From positions 1 to 16,711 of the forward strand of contig DATIKM010000201.1 of NCBI GenBank assembly GCA_035477595.1: a DNA stretch of 16,711 nucleotides, written 5' to 3'. The position numbers were made by a program, and so were the translations under genes. The first letter of the stretch is position 1; each line of letters begins with the position of its first letter. Below, piece by piece: positions 7,346-16,100 of the stretch. The notes under the pieces are model-generated. The model was not told the DNA's origin. It searched no databases and was given only the letters and a program-made list of their open reading frames with translations. Source of the DNA: DATIKM01 sp035477595. GTDB taxonomy: Bacteria; Armatimonadota; Chthonomonadetes; Chthonomonadales; CAJBBX01.

Positions 7346-7623
7346 GGCTGCCTCCTCAGCGCCGAGTGCTGGCCGGGCCAGGCAAGCCCTGCGCGTGCTG
7401 CGGCGCCAGCACGGGGCCCTCCCGACCGTCGACGGCGGCACGGGCTCCGCTCGGGGCTCACGAGAGTGCGCCCGCGGCTCACCGCCTTCGCGGCGGAGGG
7501 CCGCGTTTCCTGCGTCGCCGGACACCGGCGGGCGGTCCGCGCGGCTGTCGGGACGAGGACCTGCAGCGCATGGCACGGATGATGCCGCGATATGGGTGGG
7601 GCGGCGCGATGCCTGCGCGGCCC

Positions 7624-7667
7624 GGGGTTCGGGGCGCCGTCGGGGAGGGGGAACCCCTCGGCGCCCC
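7624..7667. other. Large hairpin with competing stems in the divergent gap
   Basis: GGGGCGCCG (7631-7639) pairs with CGGCGCCCC (7659-7667). Inside it, AGGGG (7646-7650) pairs with CCCCT (7654-7658) around a GAA loop, leaving six bases bulged on the left. A second, mutually exclusive stem is possible between GGGGTTC (7624-7630) and GAACCCC (7651-7657). The element lies in the 408-bp gap between the glycyl radical enzyme and the M16 gene, upstream of the M16 TATAAT. It could be the 5' leader of the minus-strand transcript. The rest of 7346-7753 shows no gene. Confidence 0.45.
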
Positions 7668-7698
7668 TGCCCGGCGAGCCCCTCCGAGGTCCGTGCGG

Positions 7699-7704
7699 TA
7701 TAAT
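7699..7704 (+). promoter_or_regulatory. Candidate -10 element (TATAAT) for the M16-dapB genes
   Basis: A perfect TATAAT hexamer, rare in such GC-rich DNA, lies 49 bases before the M16 start codon. Transcription would begin near 7711 and give a leader of about 43 bases. No TTGACA-like -35 sits at 16-18 bases upstream, and the TG of an extended -10 is two bases too far. Support therefore rests on the -10 and its position. Confidence 0.5.
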
Positions 7705-7753
7705 CCAGGCTGCCACGCCCCCCACGGCGGGCTCCCGGAGGGCGGCGCCGCCG

Positions 7754-9016
7754 ATGACCCCCGAGCGTATCGAGATCACCACGCTTCCGAACGGCCTCCG
7801 CGTCGTCAGCGAGACCGTGCCGCACGTGCAGTCCGTCTCCGTCGGTCTGTGGGTGGGCGCCGGCTCACGGGACGAGCCGGCCTCGGTGCGCGGCATCTCC
7901 CACTTCATTGAGCACATGCTCTTCAAGGGCACCGAGCGCCGCTCGCCGCGCGACATCGCAAGCGAGATCGAGTCGCGCGGCGGCTCGATGAACGCTTTCA
8001 CCGACAAGGAGTTCACCTGTTTCTACGCGCGGACCCTCGCAGATGACGTGGGGGTTGCGATCGACGTGCTGGCCGACATGTTGCGCCACTCCAGCCTGGA
8101 CCCCGACGAGCTGGCGCGCGAGCGCAACGTGGTGCTCGAGGAGATCAAGCGCTACCGCGACACGCCGGAGGAGCTCATCCACGACGTGTTCACGGAGACC
8201 CTGTGGCGCACCCATCCCCTCGGGCGCTCCGTGATCGGCAGCGCCCGCACGGTGGGCGCCCTGGACCGCGAGGCGGTGGCCGCGCATCTCAGCGCCCACT
8301 ACACGCCGGACCGGATAGTGCTCGCCGCCGCAGGCAACGTGCCGCACGAGCGGCTCGTGGAGCTCGCCATGCGCCATCTGGGCGACATGGAGGGCGGCCG
8401 ACGCCGGCCGGCTCGCCGCGCGGCTCGCGAGTCCGGGCTCCAGCGGCGCATGCGTCGGCGCACCGAGCAGGTGCACTTCTGCCTCGGCGGGCCAGCGGTG
8501 GACCACGAGAGCGAGCAGCGCTACGCACTCTCCGTGCTCGACACGGCCCTCGGCGGCACCATGAGCTCGCGCCTCTTCCAGGAGATCCGCGAGAAGCGCG
8601 GGCTCGCCTACAGCATCGGCACCTACACCGCCGCGTTCCGCGAAGGCGGCGTCATCGTGGTGAACGGTGGCACGAGCCCGGAGACTTTCGACGCGGTGAT
8701 GGACCTCACGCGAGCGGAGCTGGAGAAGGTGCGCGAGGAAGGGCTCTCCGAGCAGGAGGTGGCCGACTCGAAGCAGCAGCTCCGCGGCGGCCTGCTCCTG
8801 GGCCTCGAGAGCATGAGCAACCGTATGATGCGCATGGGAAGGTCGATGCTGGCCCTCGGTCGCATCCCGTCGGTCGATCACATTCTGGCGCGGTTTGGCG
8901 CCGTCACCGGCGCCGAGGTGCGCATGATCGCGGCAGAGGTGTTCCGCGAGGACCGCCTGACGCTGGCGGCCATCGGCCCGTTCGCGCGCGGTGACGAAGG
9001 AGGGTCGAGCGTATGA
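7754..9016 (+). CDS. M16 family zinc metallopeptidase (processing-peptidase-like)
   Basis: A 420-residue peptidase of the M16B type (mitochondrial processing peptidase beta and bacterial YmxG-like). The inverted zinc motif HFIEH is at residues 50-54, with Glu53 as catalytic base. The third ligand lies in ERNVVLEEI at Glu129 or Glu130, the normal spacing. The N-terminal LPNGLRVVSE and GLWVGAGSRDE and the C-terminal REKRGLAYSIGTY are family-typical, the last holding the substrate-positioning Arg/Tyr region. Length fits a single-chain M16B subunit. No signal peptide is seen, so it is probably cytoplasmic. The ATG at 7754 gives the natural N-terminus; GGAGG at 7737-7741 is 12 bases upstream, rather far. 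The stop overlaps the dapB start as ATGA, implying cotranscription and coupled translation. Confidence 0.94.
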   Translation: MTPERIEITTLPNGLRVVSETVPHVQSVSVGLWVGAGSRDEPASVRGISHFIEHMLFKGTERRSPRDIASEIESRGGSMNAFTDKEFTCFYARTLADDVGVAIDVLADMLRHSSLDPDELARERNVVLEEIKRYRDTPEELIHDVFTETLWRTHPLGRSVIGSARTVGALDREAVAAHLSAHYTPDRIVLAAAGNVPHERLVELAMRHLGDMEGGRRRPARRAARESGLQRRMRRRTEQVHFCLGGPAVDHESEQRYALSVLDTALGGTMSSRLFQEIREKRGLAYSIGTYTAAFREGGVIVVNGGTSPETFDAVMDLTRAELEKVREEGLSEQEVADSKQQLRGGLLLGLESMSNRMMRMGRSMLALGRIPSVDHILARFGAVTGAEVRMIAAEVFREDRLTLAAIGPFARGDEGGSSV

Positions 9017-9807
9017 TCAGCGTTGCCGTGGCGGGCGCGGCCGGGCGCATGGGCCGCGAGGTGCTGCGCGCTGTCCGCGACGCGGCCGATATGCGGCTGG
9101 TCGCCGCGGTGGATCGCGCGGAGATCGGCGCCGACGCCGGCGCGCTTGCGGGCGGGCAGCCCTGCGGCCTGCCTGTCGTCGCTGACCTCGGCGACGCGCT
9201 GCGGCAGTCCGGCGCCCAGGTGCTGGTGGACTTCACCGTGCCGGCAAGCGCGCTGGGCAACCTGCGAATCGCGGCGGAGTGCGGCGTGCGCCCCGTGGTC
9301 GGCACCACGGGCCTCACCGAGGCGGATCTGGCTCAGGCCGCCGCCTGGCTGCGGTCTGCGGGGATCGGGGGCATCGTGGCGCCCAACTTCGCCATCGGCG
9401 CCGTGCTGATGATGCGCTTTGCGGCGCAGGCCGCGCGCTACCTGCCCGATGCCGAGGTGATCGAGCTCCACCATGAGCGCAAGCTCGACTCGCCGTCCGG
9501 CACGGCGCTCGCCACGGCGCGGGCGATCGCCGAGTCCCGTGCGGAGGCGCCGGTTCCCGCGCCGGACGGGACCGTGGAGAAGATCCCCGGAGCGCGCGGC
9601 GCCGTCGCAGGTGATGTGCATATCCACAGCGTTCGGCTCCCGGGCCTCGTTGCGCATCAGGAGGTGCTGTTCGGCGGACCCGGCCAGACGCTCTCCATCC
9701 GGCACGACTCCATCGACCGGCGCAGCTTCATGCCCGGGGTGCTGCTCGCCATCCGCAAGGCGCCCGAGCTGTCCGAGCTCGTGGTGGGGCTTGATCGCCT
9801 GCTCTGA
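9013..9807 (+). CDS. dapB: 4-hydroxy-tetrahydrodipicolinate reductase
   Basis: A cytoplasmic enzyme of the lysine and diaminopimelate pathway that reduces the dehydrated product of the DapA step to tetrahydrodipicolinate with NAD(P)H. It supplies peptidoglycan precursor and lysine. The 264 residues are normal length. VAGAAGRMGRE (residues 6-16) is the dinucleotide-binding loop; DFTVP and VGTTGL follow. APNFAIGAVLM leads into ELHHERKLDSPSGTA, where His153 and Lys157 match the catalytic His/Lys pair and their four-residue spacing. The C-terminus has HQEVLFGGPGQTLSIRHDS and RSFMPGV, also typical. AAGGAGG at 8997-9003 lies inside the M16 gene's end, nine bases before the ATG. dapA is not in the window. 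Confidence 0.97.
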   Translation: MISVAVAGAAGRMGREVLRAVRDAADMRLVAAVDRAEIGADAGALAGGQPCGLPVVADLGDALRQSGAQVLVDFTVPASALGNLRIAAECGVRPVVGTTGLTEADLAQAAAWLRSAGIGGIVAPNFAIGAVLMMRFAAQAARYLPDAEVIELHHERKLDSPSGTALATARAIAESRAEAPVPAPDGTVEKIPGARGAVAGDVHIHSVRLPGLVAHQEVLFGGPGQTLSIRHDSIDRRSFMPGVLLAIRKAPELSELVVGLDRLL

Positions 9808-9845
9808 GGCAAGGCAGCGAAGTGTCTGGGCGCGCGCGGAGACCT

Positions 9846-9884
9846 GAGCGGGGACGCAGGCTCGCACGCCCCTGCGCTGCGCTC
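9846..9884 (+). terminator. Imperfect hairpin after dapB, possible terminator
   Basis: CGCAGG (9855-9860) pairs with CCTGCG (9871-9876) around a 10-base loop. GAGC (9846-9849) pairs with GCTC (9881-9884) outside an internal loop. It lies in the 136-bp gap between dapB and the isochorismatase-like gene. There is no T run, so it may be termination, attenuation or chance pairing in GC-rich DNA. Confidence 0.3.
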
Positions 9885-9943
9885 GCCGGGCGGAGGCGGC
9901 GCTGCCGGCACATCGAGCGCCAGGCTCAGGAAGGACGGAGCGC

Positions 9944-10636
9944 ATGGAGCCCTACGTAACCACCGAAACGCTCGTGGAGCGCACCCGTGCGTGGATCGAG
10001 CGGGTGGGCCCCGTGAACCGCTCCCACCTGCGCATCGATGCGTCCGCCTCCGCGCTGCTGGTGATCGACATGCAGCGCTACTTCCTGGAGCCGGAGTCGC
10101 CCTCCTACACGTGTGGAGGCCCGGCGGTGCTCCCCACTGTGAAGCGGCTGATCGACGCCTTCCGCGCGGCGCGGCGGCCAGTCATCTTCACCCGGCATGT
10201 GCACCGGGCCGATGGCTCCGACGCGGGCATCATGGGCTGGTGGTGGCGCGGCATGTGCGTGGAGGGCACGCCGGAGAGCGAGGTCCACCCGACCCTGGCG
10301 CCGCTGCCGGCAGAGCCGGTGATCCTGAAGCGCCGCTACTCGGCGTTCGCGAACACCGACCTGGAGACGGTCCTCAGGGGGCTCGGCGTCGAGGACCTCG
10401 TGGTCTGCGGCGTGATGACGAACATGTGCTGCGAGACGACGGCGCGGGACGCCTATCAGCGCGACCACCGCGTCTTCTTCCCGGCGGACGCAAACGGCTC
10501 GGTCAACGAGGAGATGCACCTGGCCAGCCTGCTCAATCTCGCCTTCGGCTTCGCCTGCGTGACCACGGCGGACGAGCTGATCACGCAGGTGGCGCGGCAC
10601 GACCACCCCCCGAGCACGCGGGACGGCGGCGGATGA
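9944..10636 (+). CDS. Isochorismatase-family cysteine hydrolase
   Basis: A 230-residue cytoplasmic hydrolase of the isochorismatase/nicotinamidase/carbamoylsarcosine amidohydrolase superfamily. The catalytic triad is visible: Asp42 in ALLVIDMQRYF, Lys129 in VILKRRYSAF, and the nucleophile Cys162 in GVMTNMCCETTARDA. The cis-peptide segment GVMT precedes that cysteine. A second cysteine (Cys163) replaces the common Val. The insertion GWWWRGM in the HVHRADGSDAG region may line the substrate pocket. Members hydrolyse small amides or vinyl ethers, including nicotinamide, biuret, ureidoacrylate and isochorismate. Sequence alone does not choose among these, and no menaquinone or pyrimidine-degradation genes are nearby. 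AGGAAGGA at 9928-9935 precedes the ATG by eight bases. It follows dapB after 136 bp, so it may have its own promoter. Confidence 0.88.
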   Translation: MEPYVTTETLVERTRAWIERVGPVNRSHLRIDASASALLVIDMQRYFLEPESPSYTCGGPAVLPTVKRLIDAFRAARRPVIFTRHVHRADGSDAGIMGWWWRGMCVEGTPESEVHPTLAPLPAEPVILKRRYSAFANTDLETVLRGLGVEDLVVCGVMTNMCCETTARDAYQRDHRVFFPADANGSVNEEMHLASLLNLAFGFACVTTADELITQVARHDHPPSTRDGGG

Positions 10637-10654
10637 TCGCCGCGGGGTCTCTGA

Positions 10655-10700
10655 GCGCGGGCCGGTCCCGTGGCGCCCCGTGCCGCGGTCTGACCCGCGC
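10655..10700. terminator. Inverted repeat between convergent genes
   Basis: GCGCGGG (10655-10661) and CCCGCGC (10694-10700) are perfect inverted repeats 32 bases apart. They lie in the 73-bp gap between two convergent stop codons (10636 and 10710). The long loop and lack of a T run make this a weak terminator call; position is the main argument. Confidence 0.28.
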
Positions 10701-10709
10701 GGCTGGCCG

Positions 10710-12164
10710 CTACTCCGCTCGCCGCACCACGGGAGCGCGTACGCTGGCGGGAGCGATCACCCAGAAGCCCTGAGCGGAGAGCCGCGGAGCCACATGCGCC
10801 ACCCTCCCGCCCTGGATGACGATCGTCTCGTCCCCCACACGGAACGTCGCCGGGTGCTCCCGTACGAGCGCGGATGCCGGATTGGCGCCGTCGTCGGCGT
10901 TGGGTGTGAAGCGCCACACCGTGCGCCCTCCCGCCAGCATCCCCGTGAGTGCCCAGCCGCTGTCCCAGGGAACCAGTGTGCGGCTGAGGGTCCGGCGGCC
11001 CGGCTTCCCGATCAGCCGGTCGAGCACCTGCAGGCACCGGTCGAAGAGCAGGTCCTGCGCGTCGTCGGTCCGGATGGTCGGGTCGGTGTCTGCCGGCCAG
11101 GTCCTCGCGTTCCAGAAGAGGAACGCATCCGCGCCGCCGAGCCCCGCGTGGAAGACGACCTCCTGCCACAGGTCGTGGTTCCTCAGCCCGCAGTACTGCT
11201 CGACGAAGCCCCGGTTAGCGATCCACGGGTGGATGGGCACACGGGAGGAGCCCGCCATGGATCGCATCTTGTTCAGTGCGTGCCGGAAGCTGTTGAACGG
11301 CGTGTGCGGGTAGGAGGGCACGCCGTCCGGCGGGTTCTCGCGGATCTGCCCAAGCCAGCCGTAGAGCTCGCACGACTGGTGGGTACCCACGTGCGCTCCA
11401 CTGCCGAAGAGGTACTCGCGGTGGCCATTAAGGTCCGGCACGCCGAGCGCGCGCGACCACCGGCGGTGGCCGTAGTTGGAGAGCTGGACGCGCGGGTAGA
11501 GGCGCCGGGCCGGCAGAAACACGGCGCGGTTCAGCGCGTCGGCCACGCGCTCGTGTTGGAGCGCGTTCCAGCGCAGGTAGTTGCGCCGGACGTCGTCGGA
11601 CTGCTTCCACCACTCCGCAACAGTGCCGAGGTCGCCGAAGCCCAGCCGCTCGCGCAGGGGGGCGAAGCGCGGGTCGGCCTCGATGGCGCGCCAGCGGGCG
11701 AGGTCGGCGCCGAGGTGCCAGTTGGAGAGGCCGTCCTCGAAGTCCAGCACCAGCAGGTCCAGCTTGCCGCCGAGCGAGCGGTACGAGTAGAGGAAGCGCT
11801 CGATGCGCTCCGCGACGCGGCGCACGCCGGCCTCGGGCCACACGCCCTGGTGCGGGGTCAGCGCGCCCGACGCGTCTCGGCAACGGTCGTCCGGGTGGTG
11901 CAGCAGGTCATGGGCGACGTCCCAGAGAAAGATGACGCGCCGTCCGGCGGGCATCCGGTCGGTCACCGCCTTCATTCCGGCGGGGTCGTCGAGGTTCTCC
12001 AGCGTCAGCCGCCGCGTGCCGAACGAGACCAGCCGGCGGCACTCCGGGGCCACGTCGCTCCAGCTATAGCCCATGATGGCATGCGGCGACGACAGCGGAC
12101 TCGGTGGAGTCTGCCGCGCCTGGGCCGAAGCCAGGGCGGCGGCGGCAATGACGGTCGCGATCAT
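10710..12164 (-). CDS. Predicted secreted protein of unrecognised family, possibly TIM-barrel hydrolase-like
   Basis: A 484-residue protein I cannot assign to a named family. The N-terminus (MIATVIAAAALASAQA) looks like a short signal peptide, with likely cleavage after ASA or AQA. The body alternates strand-like and helix-like segments: RVIFLWDVAHD, LDLLVLDFEDG (Asp141, Glu143, Asp144), PRVQLSNYGH, VPIHPWIANRGF, ADAFLFWNART. Acidic residues follow hydrophobic strands, as in glycosidase-type (beta/alpha)8 barrels. The last ~110 residues (WALTGMLAGGRTVWRFTPN, ETIVIQGGRVAHVAP) look like a beta-sandwich. Proline-rich ARQTPPSPLSSP follows the leader. The start has GGGAG ten bases upstream. It is divergent from the DUF218 gene, and the complementary strand also has a long open frame, which is only a shadow. 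A role in polysaccharide processing is guessed from fold-like pattern and neighbours. Confidence 0.72.
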   Translation of the reverse strand: MIATVIAAAALASAQARQTPPSPLSSPHAIMGYSWSDVAPECRRLVSFGTRRLTLENLDDPAGMKAVTDRMPAGRRVIFLWDVAHDLLHHPDDRCRDASGALTPHQGVWPEAGVRRVAERIERFLYSYRSLGGKLDLLVLDFEDGLSNWHLGADLARWRAIEADPRFAPLRERLGFGDLGTVAEWWKQSDDVRRNYLRWNALQHERVADALNRAVFLPARRLYPRVQLSNYGHRRWSRALGVPDLNGHREYLFGSGAHVGTHQSCELYGWLGQIRENPPDGVPSYPHTPFNSFRHALNKMRSMAGSSRVPIHPWIANRGFVEQYCGLRNHDLWQEVVFHAGLGGADAFLFWNARTWPADTDPTIRTDDAQDLLFDRCLQVLDRLIGKPGRRTLSRTLVPWDSGWALTGMLAGGRTVWRFTPNADDGANPASALVREHPATFRVGDETIVIQGGRVAHVAPRLSAQGFWVIAPASVRAPVVRRAE

Positions 12165-12266
12165 CGGTGTGCATCTCCCGTCTGCACAGGTGGGCCACAG
12201 GCCGGCGGCCTGCCCGCATAGTATCAGAGCGCAGGCTCGGGAGGCAAACCGCGGCGAGGAGGCGGC
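12165..12266. promoter_or_regulatory. Divergent promoter region with short hairpin
   Basis: This 102-bp gap separates two divergent genes and should hold both promoters. CAGGCC (12198-12203) and GGCCTG (12207-12212) form a tight dyad with a three-base centre. It sits next to the only AT-rich patch, CATAGTATCA (12217-12226), which contains -10-like hexamers on both strands. GAGGAGG at 12256-12262 is the ribosome binding site of the plus-strand gene. No -35 can be named with confidence. Confidence 0.35.
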
Positions 12267-13058
12267 ATGGCGAACGACAGACGGGAGCCGGCGTGGCGGC
12301 TCAGCGCGAAGGGCGTGGCGCTCGGGACGCTGACGTGGCTCGCGGCCGTCGAGCTTCTTCGAGGCGTAGTCGGCGTGCTGGACCGCGAATGGCTCGTGCC
12401 GGTCGCCGCCGTCGCGGGCGCACTCCTGGGGCGCTCACGCCTCATGTGGATGCTGTGGATCGCTGCCACGGCGTGCGTGCTGGGCATCGGCGTGATTGGC
12501 TTCACCCCTCTCCTGCGCGGTCCGGTGCACGACCTGGCGCGCGGCCAGGAGGACCCGCCAGCGCGGACCGACGCCGTCGTCGTTCTGGCCGCCAGTGTGA
12601 CGACGGGCGGCGACCTGACTGCAGACTCGAAGCCTCGGCTGACGCGCGGGCTCGAGGAGGTGGCGCAGGGCCGGGCGCCACGACTCGTCCTGACGCACCA
12701 CGCGCGGCGCGCTTCGTGGACGCCCGCCGCGCGCCGGCAGATGCAGGCGCTGGGAATCGACGTCCCGGTTCTTGACGCCGGTCCAGCGCTCAACACCCGC
12801 GACGAAGCCATCGGAGTTGCCCGGCTGGCGCGGGAGCGGCGCTGGCGGCGCGTCACCCTCGTGACGGATGCGCTGCACATGCGGCGCGCCGCCCTCACAT
12901 TCCGCAAGGCGGGGGTCGAGGTGCTGCGCGCGCCCAGCGACAACCTGGACTACGACTTCGAGCACGTGGACACGCTGCGCGGCCGGCTCCGCGCGTGGCG
13001 GCTCTGGAGCCACGAGGTCGTCGGCCTGTACGTCTACCGCCGCCGCGGCTGGATCTGA
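12267..13058 (+). CDS. DUF218 family membrane protein (ElyC/SanA/YdcF-like)
   Basis: A 263-residue protein with two or three hydrophobic segments between residues 12 and 84, followed by a DUF218 domain. Domain signatures are TDAVVVLAASV, then the helix-start motif NTRDEAIGVARLA (Asn176), and VTLVTDALHMRRAALTFRKAG, equivalent to the family's T-x-x-x-H-x-x-R-A segment. Members such as E. coli ElyC and SanA act at the envelope, in lipid-carrier or peptidoglycan-precursor metabolism and surface barrier maintenance. Their biochemical activity is not settled. Length and topology resemble ElyC more than soluble YdcF. GAGGAGG lies four bases before the ATG. It is divergent from the unrecognised secreted protein and 118 bp upstream of the GH141-like gene. 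That gap (13059-13176) shows nothing but the next ribosome binding site. Confidence 0.88.
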   Translation: MANDRREPAWRLSAKGVALGTLTWLAAVELLRGVVGVLDREWLVPVAAVAGALLGRSRLMWMLWIAATACVLGIGVIGFTPLLRGPVHDLARGQEDPPARTDAVVVLAASVTTGGDLTADSKPRLTRGLEEVAQGRAPRLVLTHHARRASWTPAARRQMQALGIDVPVLDAGPALNTRDEAIGVARLARERRWRRVTLVTDALHMRRAALTFRKAGVEVLRAPSDNLDYDFEHVDTLRGRLRAWRLWSHEVVGLYVYRRRGWI

Positions 13059-13176
13059 GGCCGCGACGACCCGGCAGACGCGCTGGCCGCCGCACGGCAG
13101 GAGGGCGCGGCGCGGGTGGCGAACTCCCCCTGCGGCCCGACACGGGCAGAGCGCGTCGGGCAGAAGGAGCTCGCCA

Positions 13177-16100
13177 ATGCCCCACGCCCTCATTACCTTC
13201 TTCCTGGTCGCAGCGCTCGCCGCGGCCGGGCACGCCTTCGCGCTCCCGCAGGCCGGCGGCCCCAACGACCGACTCGCCTCCCTGCTGCGCGACCCGTCGC
13301 TCGTCCGCCTGTACACCTTTGAGGACGCAGCGGATGGCGGCGGACAGGTGCGCAACGAGGCCGGGCCCGAGGGCGCCCTGCGGCTCAGCATCGTGCCGGT
13401 CGAGGGCGCGCCCGACGAACGGCTGACCGTGGTGGCCGGTCGGTCGCCCGGCAAGCGTGCCGTGCGGATCGATCGGGGCGTCTTCTCGACGGAGCCGTTC
13501 GCCGTGGGGCCGGCGGGCTTCGCCGTCTCCGTCTGGTTCCGGAAGAACGGGCCCGGGACACTGCGGGGCAACGACGGCGCGACGAACGGCACGATCGTCT
13601 CCATCGGCGGTGGCTACTGGGACGGCTTCCGGGTCACCACGAGCTACCCCGAGAACACCTTTGGCTTCGAGGTCGGCAGGCCCCAGCCATTGACCTCCGC
13701 TGGCTTCTTCGGCGTCGGCCCGCTGCCCGACGGTGCGTGGCACCACCTCTGCGCGGCCTGGGACGGCCGTGTCATGCGACTCTGGCTGAACGGGATGCCC
13801 GCCGGCCGCCTGGACTACCCGGGCGCATTCACGCCGGGCCCGCGCTTCCAGATCGGCTACGCAGGCGCAGGGTGGGGCTCGGTGAGGCTGGACGTGGACG
13901 AGGTTGCGGTTTTCGATCGAGGGCTCGACGCAAGGGAGGCCCTTCGCATGGCGCTCGACGGTCCGCTCTCCGCGGCGGCGGAGAGGGCGCTGGTCGCCGC
14001 CGCCGCGGCAGGTGAGCGCGGGGACTGGCGCGAGGCGGCGCGCCAGTACGGGCTGGCGGCGGGCGGTGGCAGCTCGCCTGAGGTCCGCGCGCTGGCGCGG
14101 ACTGGCGCCTTCGACGCCCGGCGACGCGCCGGCGACTTCGTTGGCGCGCTTCGCGTGGCCGAGGTCATTGCGGTTGACTCAGCCGCTCCCGACCGGTACC
14201 GCGCGAGCGTGCGCACCGCCCTTCTCGATGCGGTGCGCGAGGGCTCCGATGCGCTCGGACCGGCGACGCTGAGGTCCCTCCTCGCAACTGCGGGCGCCGG
14301 GCGCGACCGTGCCCTCCTACGGCTGGCGCTGGCGGGCGCGCTCCGCGAGGCCGGAGACGCTCGCCAGGCCCGCTCGCTCGAGGCGGCCGCACTGAGGGAC
14401 GCCGCTCTGCGGCCGGGCGAGCGACTCGGGGCCGCGATACGGACGGCGCACGGGTTGCGCGCGGACGGCCGATTCGCCGAGGCACGCAGGGCCTACGCGG
14501 ACGCCGAGCGCCAGCCCGGTGCGACCCCCGACATTCGCGCGTACCTGCGGCTGCTCGCCGCCCACACGCTCGCGGCCGAGCGCCGCTACGGCGAGGCTCG
14601 CGCCGCCTACACGGCGCTGCTGCGCGATCCGGCGCTGCTGATGGGCCACCGGCTCGAGGCGCGGGAGCGCCTGCGCGAGGTGGAACGGCTCGCCGCCGGC
14701 AGGCCTGCGCGGCTGCCTTCGGACACGCGGGTCGCGCTCCCAGCCTTCCCGCGGCCTGGCGTCGAGCTGTGGGTGGCGCCGGGCGGTTCAGACTCGGCGC
14801 CAGGCACGCGCCGGCGCCCGCTTGCGACCTTCGCGGGCGCGGTGCGGGCTGTGCGGGCGCTCAGGGCGCGGCGTGGGCTCCCCCCGGGCGGCGTGGCAGT
14901 AACGTTCCGCGGCGGGGACTACCCGGTGAGCGCCACCGTTCAGCTCGGGGCGCAGGACTCCGGTACCGCAGCGCGACCCATCGTCTACCGCTCTGCGCCG
15001 GGCGAGAGGGCGCGCTTCCTGGGCGGCGTCACGGTTCGCGGGTTCGCGACCGCCTCCGGCGCCGCGCTCACCCGGCTGCCGGCGGAAGCCCGCGGGCGCG
15101 CGCTGCGGGCGGACCTGCGCGCGCAGGGCATCCTGGACTGGGGAGCGCTCGCTCCGTGGGGCGTCGGCGCACCGCAGTCGCCGGTGGTCGATCTCTATGT
15201 GGACGGTCGGCCCATGACGCTCGCCCGGTGGCCCAACACGGGATGGGCGACCACCGGCGAGATCGTCGAGCCGAGGACGCCCGAGGGCGGATTCGCCTTC
15301 GTCTACAGCGGTGACCGGCCGGCGCGCTGGGTCAACGCGAGGGACGGTTGGCTCCACGGCTACTGGGGGTGGCTGTGGGCCGACCATGGCATCGATATCG
15401 CCGGCATCGACACCGTGGCCCGGCGCATCCGCACGGGACGGCAGCCGGGGTACGAACCGCGCGCCGGCATGCCGTACCGCGCCGTGAACCTGCTCGAGGA
15501 GCTCGACGCGCCGGGCGAGTGGTACCTGGACCGCGAGGAGGGGGCGGTCTACCTGTTCCCGCCGCCTGGCTGGAGGCCGTCGTCGCGAGTGCGGCTCGCA
15601 CGGCACGCGGCGCCCTTCGTGCAGATGCGCGACGTGTCCCACGTGCGGCTGGAGCGGCTAGGGTTCGAGGAGGGCCGCGCCGACGGCATTGTGGTGGAGG
15701 GCGGCGAGCGGGTGCTTGTGGCGGGATGCACGGTTGCCCGGCTCGGCGGCACCGCGGTCACCATCCGGGGCGGACGGCGCCACGGCGTGTTCGGATCCGA
15801 GCTGCACACCCTCGGGCGGGGCGGCGTGTCGGTGGCCGGCGGCGACCGGAGGACGCTCACTCCCGGCGGCCACTTCGTGGAAAACTCCCGCATCCACGAC
15901 TTCTCCCGGTGGGACCGCACCTACACTCCGGCCGTGTGGACCGACGGCGTGGGCACGCGCATCGCGCACAACCACATCTTCCACACGCCGGGGCACGCCA
16001 TGCGTCTCGAGGGGAACGATCACCTTGTGGGCTGGAACCTGGTGCACGACGTGGTGACCGAGACGGATGACCAGGGGGCGGTGGACATGTGGTACAACCC

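Noticed and set aside
6146..7582. 478-codon plus-strand frame inside the glycyl radical enzyme gene
   Set aside because: It is antisense to a gene with conserved family motifs throughout, has no ribosome binding site and shows no recognisable domain.
7346..7825. 160-residue N-terminal extension of the glycyl radical enzyme frame
   Set aside because: The extension is Arg/Pro/Gly-rich without family similarity, and a good AGGAGG site precedes the ATG at 7345.
10680..12221. 513-codon plus-strand open frame opposite the secreted unknown
   Set aside because: The minus-strand protein has a signal peptide and protein-like residue patterns. The plus frame is Val/Arg/Glu-rich and without motifs or a start signal.
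13966..13985. 8-bp hairpin CTCTCCGC/GCGGAGAG within the GH141-like gene
   Set aside because: It lies inside coding sequence for a linker (PLSAAAERA) and is explained by codon choice; no regulatory context.
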